From Deltaproteobacteria bacterium (lineage in GTDB: Bacteria > Desulfobacterota > Binatia > UBA9968): DNA of 60,548 nt. The stretch lies in contig SHYW01000015.1 of assembly GCA_009692615.1 (NCBI GenBank), positions 1 through 60,548 of the forward strand, in the 5' to 3' direction. The first letter of the stretch is position 1. Every line of letters starts with the position of its first letter. Made by a program: the position numbers and the translations under genes. Positions 8,635 to 19,300 of this stretch are shown here, one piece after another. The notes beneath the pieces were generated by a model. The model had not been told where the DNA came from. It saw only the letters and a program-made list of their open reading frames with translations, and searched no databases.

Positions 8635-9729
8635 TCACCCGATCGCCGGATTGATCAACGCCTTGGTCGGGAAGGTGCCCGGCACTTCGCCGCCAATGGA
8701 GCGAATACAGTGCTCGATGTCCTTCAAGGGAAAAATGTGACTGACCATCTGTTCCACCGGAAATTTCGTCTCTTCGATAATCCGCAGCGCGGCTTCGGTG
8801 GCGTCGTTGTCGGCGGTGAAACAGCCTTGCAGTTTGATTTCGTTCCAGACCAATTTATCCATCAACATCGGCGTCACCGTGGTGTCGCCGGTGAGTCCGC
8901 CGAGTACCATGGTCGATTGGCGATGCAGGCAGTCCACCGATTTCAAGATCGCATTGGGATTGCCCGAGACATCGATGACGACATCGCAGAGTTCGCCATT
9001 GGTTTCCTTGCGAACAACTTCGACGACATCTTCCTGTTCGACGTTGATGATGCGCGTGGCACCAAACTTTTTAGCCAATTCCAATCTCGGCATATCACGG
9101 CCGATGCCGCTGACGAAGATTTTCGCCGCGCCGGCGTGTTTCGACGCAAAGGTGCAAGACAACCCTTGCTGGCCTGGACCTTGGATGAGCACATAGTCGC
9201 CCATCTTGACGCCGCCGCGGCGGATCGCCCATTGAAAACCGTTGGCCATCACCGAACCGACAAGCGCCGCGGCTTCGGCGGACAATGATTCGCTCACTTT
9301 GGTGCACAAAACGTCGGGCGCCAAGTATAAATAGTCGGCAAAGCCACCGAACAGATGGGGCGGCAGATCGCATTTCGTTCGTCCGCCGTAGTTGGTGCGC
9401 TGGCGACAGAAGCGTTGGTTGTTGCGCCGGCAGTCGGCGCAGCGGCCGCAGCCCAGCGCGCCTTTGAGAATGACTCGGTCGCCCTCTTTGACATGATGAA
9501 TCGCCGCCGCGTTCTTGCCGAGCTTTTCGATCCGGCCGAGAATCTCATGGCCGAGAATGATCGGATAGTCGACCTTGAGTTTGCCGTGCAGATATTTCAC
9601 ATCGGTGCCGCACACTCCGCCCATTTCGACTTTGATCAATCCGCCGTCGGCGGGAATATCGGGAATCGGATATTCGCGCAGTTCCAGTTTGTCGGGGCCG
9701 AGCAGTGTCGCACCTCTTGAGCTTGCCAT
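8635..9729 (-). CDS. Zinc-dependent alcohol dehydrogenase (medium-chain MDR)
   Basis: A 364-residue NAD(P)-dependent dehydrogenase. Catalytic zinc ligands are Cys40 in GGVCGTD and His61-Glu62 in GHE. The structural zinc lobe has all four Cys (94, 97, 100, 108). The Rossmann motif is GPGQQG near 195. The closest named groups are threonine, sorbitol and aryl-alcohol dehydrogenases; the substrate is not clear. AAGGAGGA precedes the ATG. It heads the minus-strand SDR and amidohydrolase set and lies downstream of the binding-protein gene at 9826. Confidence 0.88.
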   Translation of the reverse strand: MASSRGATLLGPDKLELREYPIPDIPADGGLIKVEMGGVCGTDVKYLHGKLKVDYPIILGHEILGRIEKLGKNAAAIHHVKEGDRVILKGALGCGRCADCRRNNQRFCRQRTNYGGRTKCDLPPHLFGGFADYLYLAPDVLCTKVSESLSAEAAALVGSVMANGFQWAIRRGGVKMGDYVLIQGPGQQGLSCTFASKHAGAAKIFVSGIGRDMPRLELAKKFGATRIINVEQEDVVEVVRKETNGELCDVVIDVSGNPNAILKSVDCLHRQSTMVLGGLTGDTTVTPMLMDKLVWNEIKLQGCFTADNDATEAALRIIEETKFPVEQMVSHIFPLKDIEHCIRSIGGEVPGTFPTKALINPAIG

Positions 9730-9825
9730 GGTTTGTCCTCCTTAGATTTTTTGAGCCCGTTTAAGTTGAGATCCTTCGCTGTTCGCTCGGGATGACACGG
9801 CCCCTGATTTTTATCACAGGTCGGG

Positions 9826-10812
9826 TCACTTCACTCGGTATTCCTGGGAAATCTTGTCGATGAAGCCGCTGCCTTCAAGTTCCTTGACCAGTGACAGGTC
9901 GGTATAGCGGTCTGGGTTTTCTTTCAGGACTTTGGGATCTTTTTTGCCGACTTCCTGAATCGGCAGCTCGAAATACTCCCGTGATGGATAGGGCTTCAGC
10001 GGAAAGTCATATTCTTTGAAATTTTCTTCCAGCACTTCGCGATCCTGGACTTTCATGTATTTGGACAAAACTTTCATGGCGAATTCTTTATTCGACTTAT
10101 AGAGCGCCACGCCTTCGATCATCGCCTTGTTGAAGTTGACCAGCTCCGCCCGGGCCTTTGCCAGGTAGGAGCGGCGCGCTACGAAGAAAAGACTGGAGTA
10201 GGGAATGTTCAGCTTCGACGCGTCGAGCAGCAGCGTCATCCCGAGTTTGCGCGCTTGCAGCGTCATCGGCGGCGTCAGCATGGCGGCATCCGCATTGTTC
10301 GTCTCGACGGCGGCGATGCGGTTGGCTTGATTGCCGACTTGCAAGAGCGCCACGTCGATGTCAGGCCGCAAACCTTCGCGCTGTAGCAGATAGCGGGCAG
10401 CGAAGTCGGCGTTGCTGCCGAAGCGGCTGATGGCGACGCGTTTTACTTCCTTGATGCTCTTGATGCCTTTGCGCGCGTAAACGCGGTTGTCCATGGTATT
10501 GCCCAAGCGGCCGAACATGACGAGGTCGAGTTGAGGCGTTGAAATCACCACTTGCGGCGAAAACATGCCGACATGTGCGTCACCGGAACTGAGCGCGGCA
10601 GCGGCGGAGGATGCGCCCTGGATAAATATCAGCTGGACGCTGTTGCCGTACTTCTCGAAGAGCTTGGCTTCCTTGGTCACCCACAGCGGCGCGAATTGGC
10701 CGACCTCGCTGGTCCACACGACATTGATGTTGGCGGCGAATGCCGGCGCGAGTTGCAATGCGACTGAGGCGAGTAAGAGCGGCAATGCCGCTCTGCGCAG
10801 GAATTTTTTCAT
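9826..10812 (-). CDS. ABC transporter substrate-binding protein, NMT1/SsuA-like
   Basis: A 328-residue periplasmic binding protein. Residues 1-27 form a signal peptide (KKFLRRAALPLLL...APAFA). The mature part starts with INVVWTSEVGQFAPLWVTKE, typical of the NMT1/THI5/SsuA group, which binds sulfonates, pyrimidine precursors or aromatic acids. No permease or ATPase gene is adjacent. It probably delivers the substrate of the dehydrogenase and hydrolase genes downstream, which is inference from position. AAGGAGT precedes the ATG. Confidence 0.85.
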   Translation of the reverse strand: MKKFLRRAALPLLLASVALQLAPAFAANINVVWTSEVGQFAPLWVTKEAKLFEKYGNSVQLIFIQGASSAAAALSSGDAHVGMFSPQVVISTPQLDLVMFGRLGNTMDNRVYARKGIKSIKEVKRVAISRFGSNADFAARYLLQREGLRPDIDVALLQVGNQANRIAAVETNNADAAMLTPPMTLQARKLGMTLLLDASKLNIPYSSLFFVARRSYLAKARAELVNFNKAMIEGVALYKSNKEFAMKVLSKYMKVQDREVLEENFKEYDFPLKPYPSREYFELPIQEVGKKDPKVLKENPDRYTDLSLVKELEGSGFIDKISQEYRVK

Positions 10813-10938
10813 TCAAGACTCCTTAAATTGAACCTAGCACTGTCGTCGTCGACCACGCGGCTCGCCTACCCATATAGTACCGAACAGTTGGCGAATCAAG
10901 TTTGGGAAGTTACGTCAGCCGGCTATTCATGTCGATGG

Positions 10939-10981
10939 CTACCTTGAATATCCCGCATCGACTGCGGGATATTCAAGGTAG
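10939..10981. repeat. Perfect 19-bp inverted repeat
   Basis: CTACCTTGAATATCCCGCA (10939-10957), loop TCGAC, then the exact inverse at 10963-10981. There is no T-run on either side, so it is not an ordinary terminator. It lies in a 574-bp stretch with no intact gene (10813-11386), upstream of an ATPase relic, and could be a remnant of a mobile element end. Confidence 0.8.
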
Positions 10982-11064
10982 TTGCAAAAGGTATGATCGA
11001 TGAAAAAACCGAAGTTCGGCTAGTTCCTGACGATAGATTACGGTGCGGAGATCGATCTCGAAAT

Positions 11065-11265
11065 CCTCAAAACGGCCGCCGCATCGGCGTAGAGCGCAAA
11101 CGCGCCGACGCCCCAACGATCACCAAGTCCATGCACATCGCATTGGATAATTTCAAACTCGATGAATTGATAATCGTCTATCCAGGCGAAAAACGTTACA
11201 AGCTGGCCAAGGGAGTCGAGGCTGTGCCGCTGGGGGAAATGGTGAATGCGAAGTTAGTGTCAGCA
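11065..11265 (+). pseudogene. Relic of an AAA ATPase with DUF4143 C-terminus
   Basis: One frame reads GRRIGVERKRADAPTITKSM, followed by HIALDNFKLDELIIVYPGEK and VEAVPLGEMVNAKL. This matches the C-terminal end of the AAA/DUF4143 ATP-binding family (GIE-KRADAP, LIVVYPG, EAVPL). The P-loop and the rest of the protein are missing, and sequence on either side is unrelated, so this is a fragment of about 65 codons. Such ATPases are often lost and gained. The remaining bases of 10813-11386 hold only the inverted repeat. Confidence 0.6.
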
Positions 11266-11386
11266 GGTATGTCGCAATTACGTGGCGAAGGGGCACGTCT
11301 CAAATCACGCGAATATGTGATCAAGATCTGGCGTCGTTCCTCCCGCGCGGAGGATGCTCAAAATGCGTGGCTTCTCGGGCGGCTGG

Positions 11387-12232
11387 TTAACTTACCGGTT
11401 TGCGGTTGTATATTACCTCTTCGACGAGATCTGGTCCGAAATGCCACTGTTCGGCGACCCGTTTCGCGTCTGGGCATGATGCGAGTACTATACCGGCAGA
11501 GCTGAAGGAATCGGCGTAGCTGAACGCGAAGTGAGCCATGATGACAACTCCGATACTTAAGATGAATTTGGTGAGCCTCTGTTGGTCTTGGAGGGCCTCC
11601 GCTTGGCCAACTTGCAAAGCGCTCGCGTAGCTGGAATGTGAATAGCCGCAGAGATAACCATAGATTTCCTTGAAATACTGCTTGTGAAACCCCGCCTTTA
11701 CGCCGAGATCAGACCAACCGTTACCAATTCGCCAATCTCCTTCGAGTAGTTTGTCGCGTTGCTTCGGTGTGTACTCCTGAAACTGAGGCGCTGCCTCAAT
11801 CTCAGACTTAAGCGCATCGATCTGCTGTTTTTCACGGGCCAAGACTTGGCGGTGTTCATCTGTTGATACATGAAACTGCTGGCGGTCAATCAGGCCACCA
11901 AGGCGCCAGGTCTTGTGCCGGAACTCAGAAATATCTCTGCGGTCCGCGGTCCCGTAAAGGTAGTAGAACACGAGGTAGGTTTCTAAGGCGGCTCGCGCGA
12001 CAACCTTGACTGATGCGTGATCGATAAAAAATATGGATGAGGGGTTGTTATGTTTGACAGTGGTACCGGTGGCGAGCGTCTGCATCGATACGAGATGACG
12101 GAACAGCTTTATAGAGAGTGTCTGAGCATCATTCAGCCACTCCTCGCCAGTTTCGATCTTCTTTCCTGCCTGCGATTGAACAAGCCGGATGAAGAGGTCA
12201 AGAAGTACCGCATAGTCGGTGCTATGGGACAT
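11387..12232 (-). CDS. Hypothetical protein resembling the DUF5677 family
   Basis: A 281-residue protein with no catalytic motif I recognise. It is mostly helical: an Asp/Leu-rich start, a hydrophobic helix at ARAALETYLVFYYLYG near residue 80, a charged middle with REKQQID, then YLCGYSHSSYAS near 200 and a hydrophobic stretch FILSIGVVIMAHFAF. The ALETYL and GYSHSS pattern resembles DUF5677 proteins, which have been noted near defence and mobile genes; the match is from memory. Its codon use looks less GC-biased than its neighbours and it adjoins relic DNA, so it may be acquired. Confidence 0.5.
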   Translation of the reverse strand: MSHSTDYAVLLDLFIRLVQSQAGKKIETGEEWLNDAQTLSIKLFRHLVSMQTLATGTTVKHNNPSSIFFIDHASVKVVARAALETYLVFYYLYGTADRRDISEFRHKTWRLGGLIDRQQFHVSTDEHRQVLAREKQQIDALKSEIEAAPQFQEYTPKQRDKLLEGDWRIGNGWSDLGVKAGFHKQYFKEIYGYLCGYSHSSYASALQVGQAEALQDQQRLTKFILSIGVVIMAHFAFSYADSFSSAGIVLASCPDAKRVAEQWHFGPDLVEEVIYNRKPVS

Positions 12233-12282
12233 CGTTTTCTGAATCCTCTGTGATCTCTTTGGTGACGCGACGTTTTCTTTCG

Positions 12283-12308
12283 GATGGGCGAGCGCCGCTC
12301 GCCCCTAC
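12283..12308. repeat. GTAGGGGCG-type hairpin
   Basis: GATGGGCGAGCG followed by CCGCTCGCCCCTAC, a palindrome with core GAGCGCCGCTC. It lies between the DUF5677-like gene and the exonuclease stop. It is a member of the dispersed family also seen at 5625, 23777, 40059, 49399 and 57989. Confidence 0.75.
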
Positions 12309-12321
12309 ACCGGATCCGTGG

Positions 12322-12912
12322 CTACTTCGTAAACGTCAACCGCTTATAAACCGCGCGCACCGAATCGACGTCGCGTTTGCAGTATTCGACGATCTCGGGG
12401 AGCTTGCCGGCGCGGTAGTAGGGGTAGACTTTGGAGCCGTCGAGGTTTTCTTTGGGCGAGGGGATGCCGAGGGCTTTCGTTAGATTGTCTAGACTGACAT
12501 GTTCGCGGCCCCATTTGCTCCATTCTTGCATGGTGTCGTAGATCGGTGCGTTGCGAAATCTTGTGAACGGGATGTCGCGCAGGGGTTTGATCTGGTGGAT
12601 GACCGAGCGTTGGTAGAGGAAGCGCAAGTCGAAGTCGAGAATATTGTGGCCGACGAACAAATTGCAATCGACGGCGAGCTTCCAGAAATTCTTGATGATC
12701 TCGGTTTCCTCGCCCTCCAACACTTGAATCGGCGCATCGCCTGGGGGATCGATGGCGTAGCACAGGCAGATGATTTTCGCCGTGGCCGCCGACAGGCTGA
12801 GCTTCTTGATTAGTTCGGGTTCGTCGAGTTTGATCTGCGCGTCGAGCAGGCCATTGTCTTGCAGCGATTTGTCGGTGGGCACGGTTTCGATGTCGAAGTA
12901 AAAGATTTTCAT
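12322..12912 (-). CDS. PolB-related 3'-5' exonuclease (DEDD, RNase H-like fold)
   Basis: A 196-residue predicted exonuclease of the PF10108 type. YFDIETVP (5-12) gives the first Asp-Glu pair, GHNILDFDLRFLY the second Asp region, and YCKRDVDSVRAVY near 185 the final Asp. I start at ATG 12912, preceded by CAGGACA, rather than 72 bp upstream. It sits just downstream of addA on the same strand (28 bp), fitting a DNA-repair role. No polymerase domain is present. Confidence 0.8.
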   Translation of the reverse strand: MKIFYFDIETVPTDKSLQDNGLLDAQIKLDEPELIKKLSLSAATAKIICLCYAIDPPGDAPIQVLEGEETEIIKNFWKLAVDCNLFVGHNILDFDLRFLYQRSVIHQIKPLRDIPFTRFRNAPIYDTMQEWSKWGREHVSLDNLTKALGIPSPKENLDGSKVYPYYRAGKLPEIVEYCKRDVDSVRAVYKRLTFTK

Positions 12913-12940
12913 ATTTTGTCCTGTGGTTCGCTGCCGATCG

Positions 12941-15900
12941 TTAGAACAGCGCCAATTCAACGTTCGACTCAGTGCCGACTTCAACGGATTCGCCGAGGCG
13001 GAGAAAGATCAATTTAAACCCAGCCACTTGGCGGCCCAGACTCTTTCTCGCCGCCTCGATGTAAATTTCCGCCTGCTGGCGATAGCGTTCGGCGCCGGCG
13101 CGTAATTCGTTTGGTTCGATCCTATCTGTCTTATAGTCGGCCAGGTAAAGCAAGCCGTTTTTCTCGTAGATCAAATCGATGACGCCTTCCATGATCTGAT
13201 CCTGCCACGGCATGATCAGCGGCACTTCGCGGCCGAGAATCTTTGCCCCGGCGAGTTCATCGTAGGCTTTGGAGTGGAAGTAGTTATCTAAAATTTCGTG
13301 CAGCTCGTTTTCGACTTCCGTGCGGTGCGAAGCGAATTCCGTCGGCAAAGCGCCGTCGATGAAACTGCGCAGTTGCGCAGGGAGTTTCGCGGTCTCGCTA
13401 CCGAACTGCCAAGTCTGCAAAAATCGGTGCGTCAGATCGCCGACCAGCAGCGCTGGAGTTTTGCGCGGCGGTTGCGTGCTGATTCTATCTCCGGCTTCGC
13501 TGTTCTCTTCTTCCTGGCGCTTGAGCAATGTCGGCGTCAGGAATGGCGTGATCTGCTGCGCCCTGTCAAAAACTTCCGTGCGCCGTGCCCACTTTTCTAT
13601 ATAAGGCTTCCAGTCGGGCTTCTTCTTCGAGCGTTTAGCTTTGGCCGGCGCGTGGCTCGGCGCACTGAGGTTCTGATGCACCACTTCGATCTCGACTACG
13701 CCTTTGCCGAGAGTGACGCGACTGGAAGAATCGGCGCCGGCGATAGAGTCGCTGAGCGTCGTGTCGAGCATAGCTTGAAAGCTGCCGCCGGAGCGCCGAT
13801 TGCTCGGGGCGCAGGAGATGACGAGATGTTCTCGCGCGCGGGTCATGGCGACATAGAGCAACCGCTTTTGTTCCTCGGTGTTTCTCGCACGGTTTTTCTC
13901 GCCGATGTAGAGGCCGGCGAGGTCGGCGATTTGGCCGATGCGCGTGCCGGTGAGTCCGGTGGACCAGTCGAAGCTCGACTCGGCTTCGGCGCTATGGCGT
14001 CCTTCGGTGCCGGTCTGGCAGCCGGCGAGAATCACTATTGGAAACTCCAAGCCCTTGGCTTTGTGGATGCTCATGATGCGCACGGCGTCGAGATTTTCTT
14101 CGGCGAGGACGCTTTCGCCTTCGTCTTTGACGTCGAGGACGCGCTGTTCGAGTTGGCGGATGGCGGTTTTGAGCGTGGTCAATCCCTCGTGGCCTAACTG
14201 TTCGGCTTGCTGGCGCAGCTTGGCCAAGTTCGCCACCGCCTGCTCGCCATGGAAGTGACAAGCGGCGAGTAATTCTACCGGTAATGTGGAAAATACCCGA
14301 TCGACGGCGGCGCCGACGGGCACGCTTCTCGTTTCAATATTGAGCTCGGTCAGCGCTTGATAAAGCTGCAAAAGCGTTGCGGGAAACTCCTTGTCGTCGA
14401 GCTTGGCGCTGTCGCGATAATCCAAGAGGTTATGCCTGTGCAGCTGGTAAATCTGCAAGTCGGTGAGGCCGCCCAAGGGCGAACGCAGCACGCCGACCAA
14501 GGCCAAGCGGTCATAGGGATTCTCCACCGCGCGCAGCAAATTCACCGCGTCGATAATTTCTTTTGCCGCGTAGAAATGGCGCTCACCTTCGACAACGTAG
14601 CGAATGGACTGGCGGCGAAACGGTTCCAAATAATCGTGGATGTCGGTGAGTTTGCGCATCAGGATGGCGACATCTTTGGGTTGAGCAATAACGGTCTCGC
14701 CGCGCGGGTTCAAGATTTGCGCTTTGCCCAACACCGACTCTTTCAACCAGAGCGCCAAGCTTTCGCCTTCGATGCGCCGGGCGGTTTCGGCGTCAGTCTC
14801 ATCGTCTGGCGCGATGATTTTTCGCACTGAAAATTTTGTCAGCGTTGTTTGATTACTGACACGGCCGGGCGCGGGCTCGATGGCGATGTAGGGCGGTTGC
14901 AAGCCCGGTTGCGCTTGGATCAGTGTTGTAAACGCGCCGTTGACGACGTCGAGTATCGCGCCATCGCTGCGGAAGTTGGTGATCAGCCGGCACTCGATGC
15001 CGTCTTGCGCCAGGACGATGTTCTCGACCACTTCTAAATAGGCCTCGATGTCGGCACGGCGAAAGGCGTAGATCGATTGTTTCGGGTCGCCGACTACGAA
15101 CAGTTTGCCGGGTTCTAGTTTAACCTTGCGCCAGTCCGATGCGCTCTGATTGGGCTGCTCGGCAAGGTAGAGAAGAATTTCATACTGGATTGGATCGGTA
15201 TCCTGGAACTCGTCGATTAAAATACTTCCGTAGCGTCGCTTCAATTCGGCGCGCACGCGCTGGTGGTCGCGCACCAGGTTGCGCGCGCGCACCAGAAGGC
15301 CGTCGAAGGAGATATGGCCGTCGCGCAGGAAGCGTTCGCGAAAGGATTCGGCATAGGGCGCGAGTAGACGCCAGATGAGTGCGGTGAACTCGCCGTCGAC
15401 GCCGGCCAAACCTTTGGCCGCGCGTACCAGCTCTTGGGCCGCCGCGATATCCTCCGCAGACCAGCCTTTGAGGCTGCGGCTGACGAACTTTTCCGCCAAG
15501 AGCGCGTAGCATTCAGCCAATTCTTCCGAGCGCCGGCCGGAATTTTGAAACTCATAGATCACTGCGTGGGCAGCGCGCACGAGTTTTTCATTCATGCGGT
15601 CTTCGGGATGGCGCGTGTCCAAGGCCGCCGCTTGAGCGGCTAATTTGCCGAGCCAGTCACGCAACGGCGCGGCGATTTCATTCGTTGGTTCTTGCGTGAG
15701 ATCGACGGTTTCGGCGGCGAGCGATCGCGCCAGCGCTTTGATCAGATCGAGTTGGCAGCGGGCGAGAATCTTGCGCCACTCGTCGGCACGTGGACTGCTG
15801 AGCGCGAGCTCCTGATCGAGCCAGCTGTCCCACTGCTCGTCGAACAGCCGGTCGAACTCCGTGCCGTCGTCTTCGCGAAACTGCGGGTCGACGCCGGCTT

Positions 15901-16357
15901 CGATGGGATAGAGCCTGAGCAAATTAGCCGCGAAGCTATGGATTGTGCCGAAGTCGCTGCGTTCAAGATTGCGCAGGGCGTCGCGGATGCGCTGGTCTAT
16001 TTCATCTTTGGAAAGTTGATAGAGCGCGATCAACTCTTCGACGGCGTGATAATTTTTCTTGTCGGTTTCGCTGGTCGGCTCGCGGTCGAGCTCGACGGCT
16101 AAATACGCCTGCAAGTGTTCGCGCAGGCGCAGCTTCATTTCATCGGCGGCTTTGTTGGTGAAAGTCAGAGCGACGATCTCAGTGATCTTGAGCGGATCGG
16201 GATTGCGCAAGATCAGATGCGCCAGCCGGTCGACCAGCAAAGTCGTCTTGCCGGTGCCGGCGCCGGCGGTGACGACCAGATTGCGATCGAAGGTGCTGAC
16301 GGCGATCTGACGGTCGCGGGCGTCGGGCAACGATGTTTTCGCCGGACTTTCACTCAT
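12941..16357 (-). CDS. addA: AddA-type UvrD/Rep helicase-nuclease
   Basis: An 1138-residue subunit of an AddAB-type recombination complex. It contains Walker A AGAGTGKTT (near 32), LIDEFQDTDPIQYE (helicase motif II), GDPKQSIYAFR, AMTRAREHLVIS (motif VI) and, at the C-terminus, a PD-(D/E)XK nuclease with GVIDLIYEKNG and LADYKTD. The complex resects broken ends for RecA loading. The start at 16357 is fixed by an ATGA overlap with the addB stop, giving translational coupling. A longer frame to 16480 would overlap addB by over 100 bp and is rejected. It could also be called RecB-like, but the partner is AddB-like. Confidence 0.88.
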   Translation of the reverse strand: MSESPAKTSLPDARDRQIAVSTFDRNLVVTAGAGTGKTTLLVDRLAHLILRNPDPLKITEIVALTFTNKAADEMKLRLREHLQAYLAVELDREPTSETDKKNYHAVEELIALYQLSKDEIDQRIRDALRNLERSDFGTIHSFAANLLRLYPIEAGVDPQFREDDGTEFDRLFDEQWDSWLDQELALSSPRADEWRKILARCQLDLIKALARSLAAETVDLTQEPTNEIAAPLRDWLGKLAAQAAALDTRHPEDRMNEKLVRAAHAVIYEFQNSGRRSEELAECYALLAEKFVSRSLKGWSAEDIAAAQELVRAAKGLAGVDGEFTALIWRLLAPYAESFRERFLRDGHISFDGLLVRARNLVRDHQRVRAELKRRYGSILIDEFQDTDPIQYEILLYLAEQPNQSASDWRKVKLEPGKLFVVGDPKQSIYAFRRADIEAYLEVVENIVLAQDGIECRLITNFRSDGAILDVVNGAFTTLIQAQPGLQPPYIAIEPAPGRVSNQTTLTKFSVRKIIAPDDETDAETARRIEGESLALWLKESVLGKAQILNPRGETVIAQPKDVAILMRKLTDIHDYLEPFRRQSIRYVVEGERHFYAAKEIIDAVNLLRAVENPYDRLALVGVLRSPLGGLTDLQIYQLHRHNLLDYRDSAKLDDKEFPATLLQLYQALTELNIETRSVPVGAAVDRVFSTLPVELLAACHFHGEQAVANLAKLRQQAEQLGHEGLTTLKTAIRQLEQRVLDVKDEGESVLAEENLDAVRIMSIHKAKGLEFPIVILAGCQTGTEGRHSAEAESSFDWSTGLTGTRIGQIADLAGLYIGEKNRARNTEEQKRLLYVAMTRAREHLVISCAPSNRRSGGSFQAMLDTTLSDSIAGADSSSRVTLGKGVVEIEVVHQNLSAPSHAPAKAKRSKKKPDWKPYIEKWARRTEVFDRAQQITPFLTPTLLKRQEEENSEAGDRISTQPPRKTPALLVGDLTHRFLQTWQFGSETAKLPAQLRSFIDGALPTEFASHRTEVENELHEILDNYFHSKAYDELAGAKILGREVPLIMPWQDQIMEGVIDLIYEKNGLLYLADYKTDRIEPNELRAGAERYRQQAEIYIEAARKSLGRQVAGFKLIFLRLGESVEVGTESNVELALF

Positions 16358-19300
16358 AACTTCTTCGGATCTTTGCCGCGCAAGGCGTAATGCGCTTCGG
16401 TCCGCGGATCGTTCTCGGCGCGCCATAAACTCGGCGGATGATTCTTGCGGCAAATGGTAGCGACCTCGCAGTGGCCGCAATACTCGCCACGGTGAATAAA
16501 GAAACTGCCTTGGCGCACGCCATCGGCGAGATAGGCGATGGTTTCCTGGGTGGCGGCGCCGAGAGTGCCGATCAAGCCTTCACGATCGTAGGGTGCTGTG
16601 ACCAGCGGACCGTCGGCCCAGCGTTGGGCGATGTAATAAAAATCCGCTTCGATGGTGGACGCGGCTTTTCCACCTTGGCGTTCGGACCACGCTTGCGCGA
16701 GCAAATAATAAAAAGGCGGCTGCAATCTTTCGCCGCGCAGCGCCGCGCGCAAAAGATTTTTGTCCTCGGTTTTTGGCGCGCCGCCGAACTTGAACTTGTA
16801 ATCGATCACACGCAGCGCATCACCATTTCGCAAGTTGCGATCGATACGATCCATGCGGCCGCGGATGGTCAGCCCTTTTAAACTATCCGGCCAGTCCTCG
16901 GGCAAGCTGCGCGCCACGTCGGTCTCCAAACTCACCGGCGCGAAGCCCGAGCTGGTAAGTTCTTTCAAATCGTTGCTGGTCACCTGTTGGAGTAATTGAA
17001 TCAGCCCGAGTTTTAGCGTTTCCCACGCCAGCGGGTAGCCCACCGGATTGTTGGTTTCGTATTCGGCGAATGCGCGGGTAGCGACGGCTAGGAGAACGTT
17101 CTCGGTATTCATGTTTGCGGCCTTGCCGGTGAAATATCCGCCGTCTATCAGCGCTGCGTAAAAGCCGTTGAGAATCGTATGGCCCAGCTCGCCGAACTCG
17201 GCGGCGTTGGGGCCGAGCGCTTCTTCGGGACGGTCCATCGGCTGCAAGCCCAACACTTGGCGGGCGAAAAATTGAAACGGGCAGCGCGCGTAGGTTTCCA
17301 GCGCCGTCGGCGACAAGCCGCGCTCGGAAAAATGTTTCCAATAGCCGGCGAGTTCGCCGACCACGCCGTCGTAGGCGAGCAAGCGATCGGTGGATTGGTC
17401 GAGGGTGGCGACGATCTTACGTCCTTGCTGATAGAGCGCTGGAAGATTGCCGGTGGCTTCGATCAGCGAAGTGGGATCTTGATTCGCCAACGTCAGCCGA
17501 ATCGCTAGTTCGCTGGGCAGCAGCAAGTCTTGGCGATCGAAGGGCTCCACCGTGGCTTTTTCAATCAAACTGCGCGGGATGGTGACGGTTTCGCAGATGC
17601 GACCCTGGCCGCTGAATGCTTGCTTCAATTCTTCGACATACCATGACGGCGCCAGGGCGCGACCGTTGTCATCGGCGCGTTGGTAGGAGCAGTAAAGCCG
17701 CTCGCGAGCCGCACCGACCAGGAGCGTGAACAAAAGTTTTTCTTCGTCGTAGCCGGTGAGTTTCTGATTGACCTTGTAGCCCAAGTCGGTTTCGAAAATT
17801 TCCCGGTCGCGGTCGCGCAGAAAAGCGTCTTCGCGGATGGTGCGCGGAAAGACGCCTTCGTTCATGCCGAGGACGAACAAGACGCGGAACGACAGGCCGC
17901 GCGCCGCCGTTGCCCCGAGCACCATGACGCCGTCGCGGTTGCGCCGGTCGTCGGTGACCGTGGTGCGTTCGAGCCAGTGCTCGAAGGTGTGGCTAAAATC
18001 GCCGAGGCTGACATTGTCTTCAATCTTGTCGAGCCCAGCGAGCTGATCCAGGACTTCGAGGATCGCATTGTTCGGCACGGCTTGCTCCGTTTGAGTCTCG
18101 GTCGCGATGCCAAGATATTTTTCCAACAAGATTTTCCATCGGCTCGTGTAATCTTGCCACGTCGCGTGGCTGGGCAGACTAGCGAGATCGGCGACCAGTG
18201 CGTCAACGACATCGGCGAGGGCGGTCAACTGCGGCGCGGCGATTTTGATGACGCGCGTTTCGTCGTCTTCGGAGATTTGCCGCAAAAGTAAATCGCGCTG
18301 GGTGAAACGGCGCAGCCGGCGCCATTCGCCGACCCCTTTGCAGATCGCCAGCTCGCGGGTCGCCAAGTCCCACAGCTCGGGACGCGCCTCGGATCCGGCG
18401 CTGAAGGTTTGCAGTTGGAAATAGGGCGACGAGAGCAGATCGATGACTTGGCTGCGGAGATAATCTTTGGCCGGCAGATTGAGCAGTAGGATGACCGCCT
18501 TGGTCAGCGGAAAATGCACCAGCGGTTCTTCGAGGCGGCCGGCGAGCGGGATGCGATGTTGGGCAAAGCTTTCTCGGATGACCGCGCCGTAGGATTCCAA
18601 ACCGCGCGCCACCACGCCGATCTCGTGGAAAGCGAACTTGCCGTCGTCGGTCAGGCGCAGGATCTCTTTGGCGACGGTAGCGACTTCGTCATGGATGCCG
18701 AAGGTATTGACAATCTGGCAGTGCCATTTCTTGGCGGGTTTTGCGTAGCTTCTGCTTTTATCGCTGTCGAACATGCGGGCGTTGGCTGGTAGCGCGCCGG
18801 TGGATTCCGAGTTGCCACTCGACTCGCTGGTATGTCCTTGGATGTAACGCTCGTAGAAGCGCGCGGCGAAGCTCCACGCGTCGTGACTCGGCTTGGCGGC
18901 TAACAACGGAAAGAACAGCGTGGTGGGAAAGTGGCGCACCGCAAGGAAAAAGTCCAGTTGAATCTGCGTCAAGTCGTAAAAGCCGTAGTAAAAAATCTCG
19001 CTGAACTGTTGGAGGAAGGAGGACGCTTGCGCCTGCTCGGTGGCGCGGCGGTCGAGATCGGAGAGGTCGTTGATATTTTGCGCGTCGCAGAAATGTTGCA
19101 AGGTTTGCAGCAGGTCAAGTAATTCCCCTGTGCGCTCGCTGGTGCGCTGATTGAAATGGCCCTCGCTGAGCGCCGCCAGCGCCAATACCGGATCGACTAA
19201 GCCATCGCGCAGATCGCGCAGCGTTTGCCACAGCGCGGCGCAGCCGCCGGCGCGATCTTCGATGCCAGTAAAGGGCGCGGCGCCGGGCTGGCGCGTTCGG

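Noticed and set aside
13298-14197. Long reading frame antisense to addA, and similar long antisense frames inside many GC-rich genes
   Set aside because: They mirror the codon pattern of the true gene and show no domain, start site or independent support.
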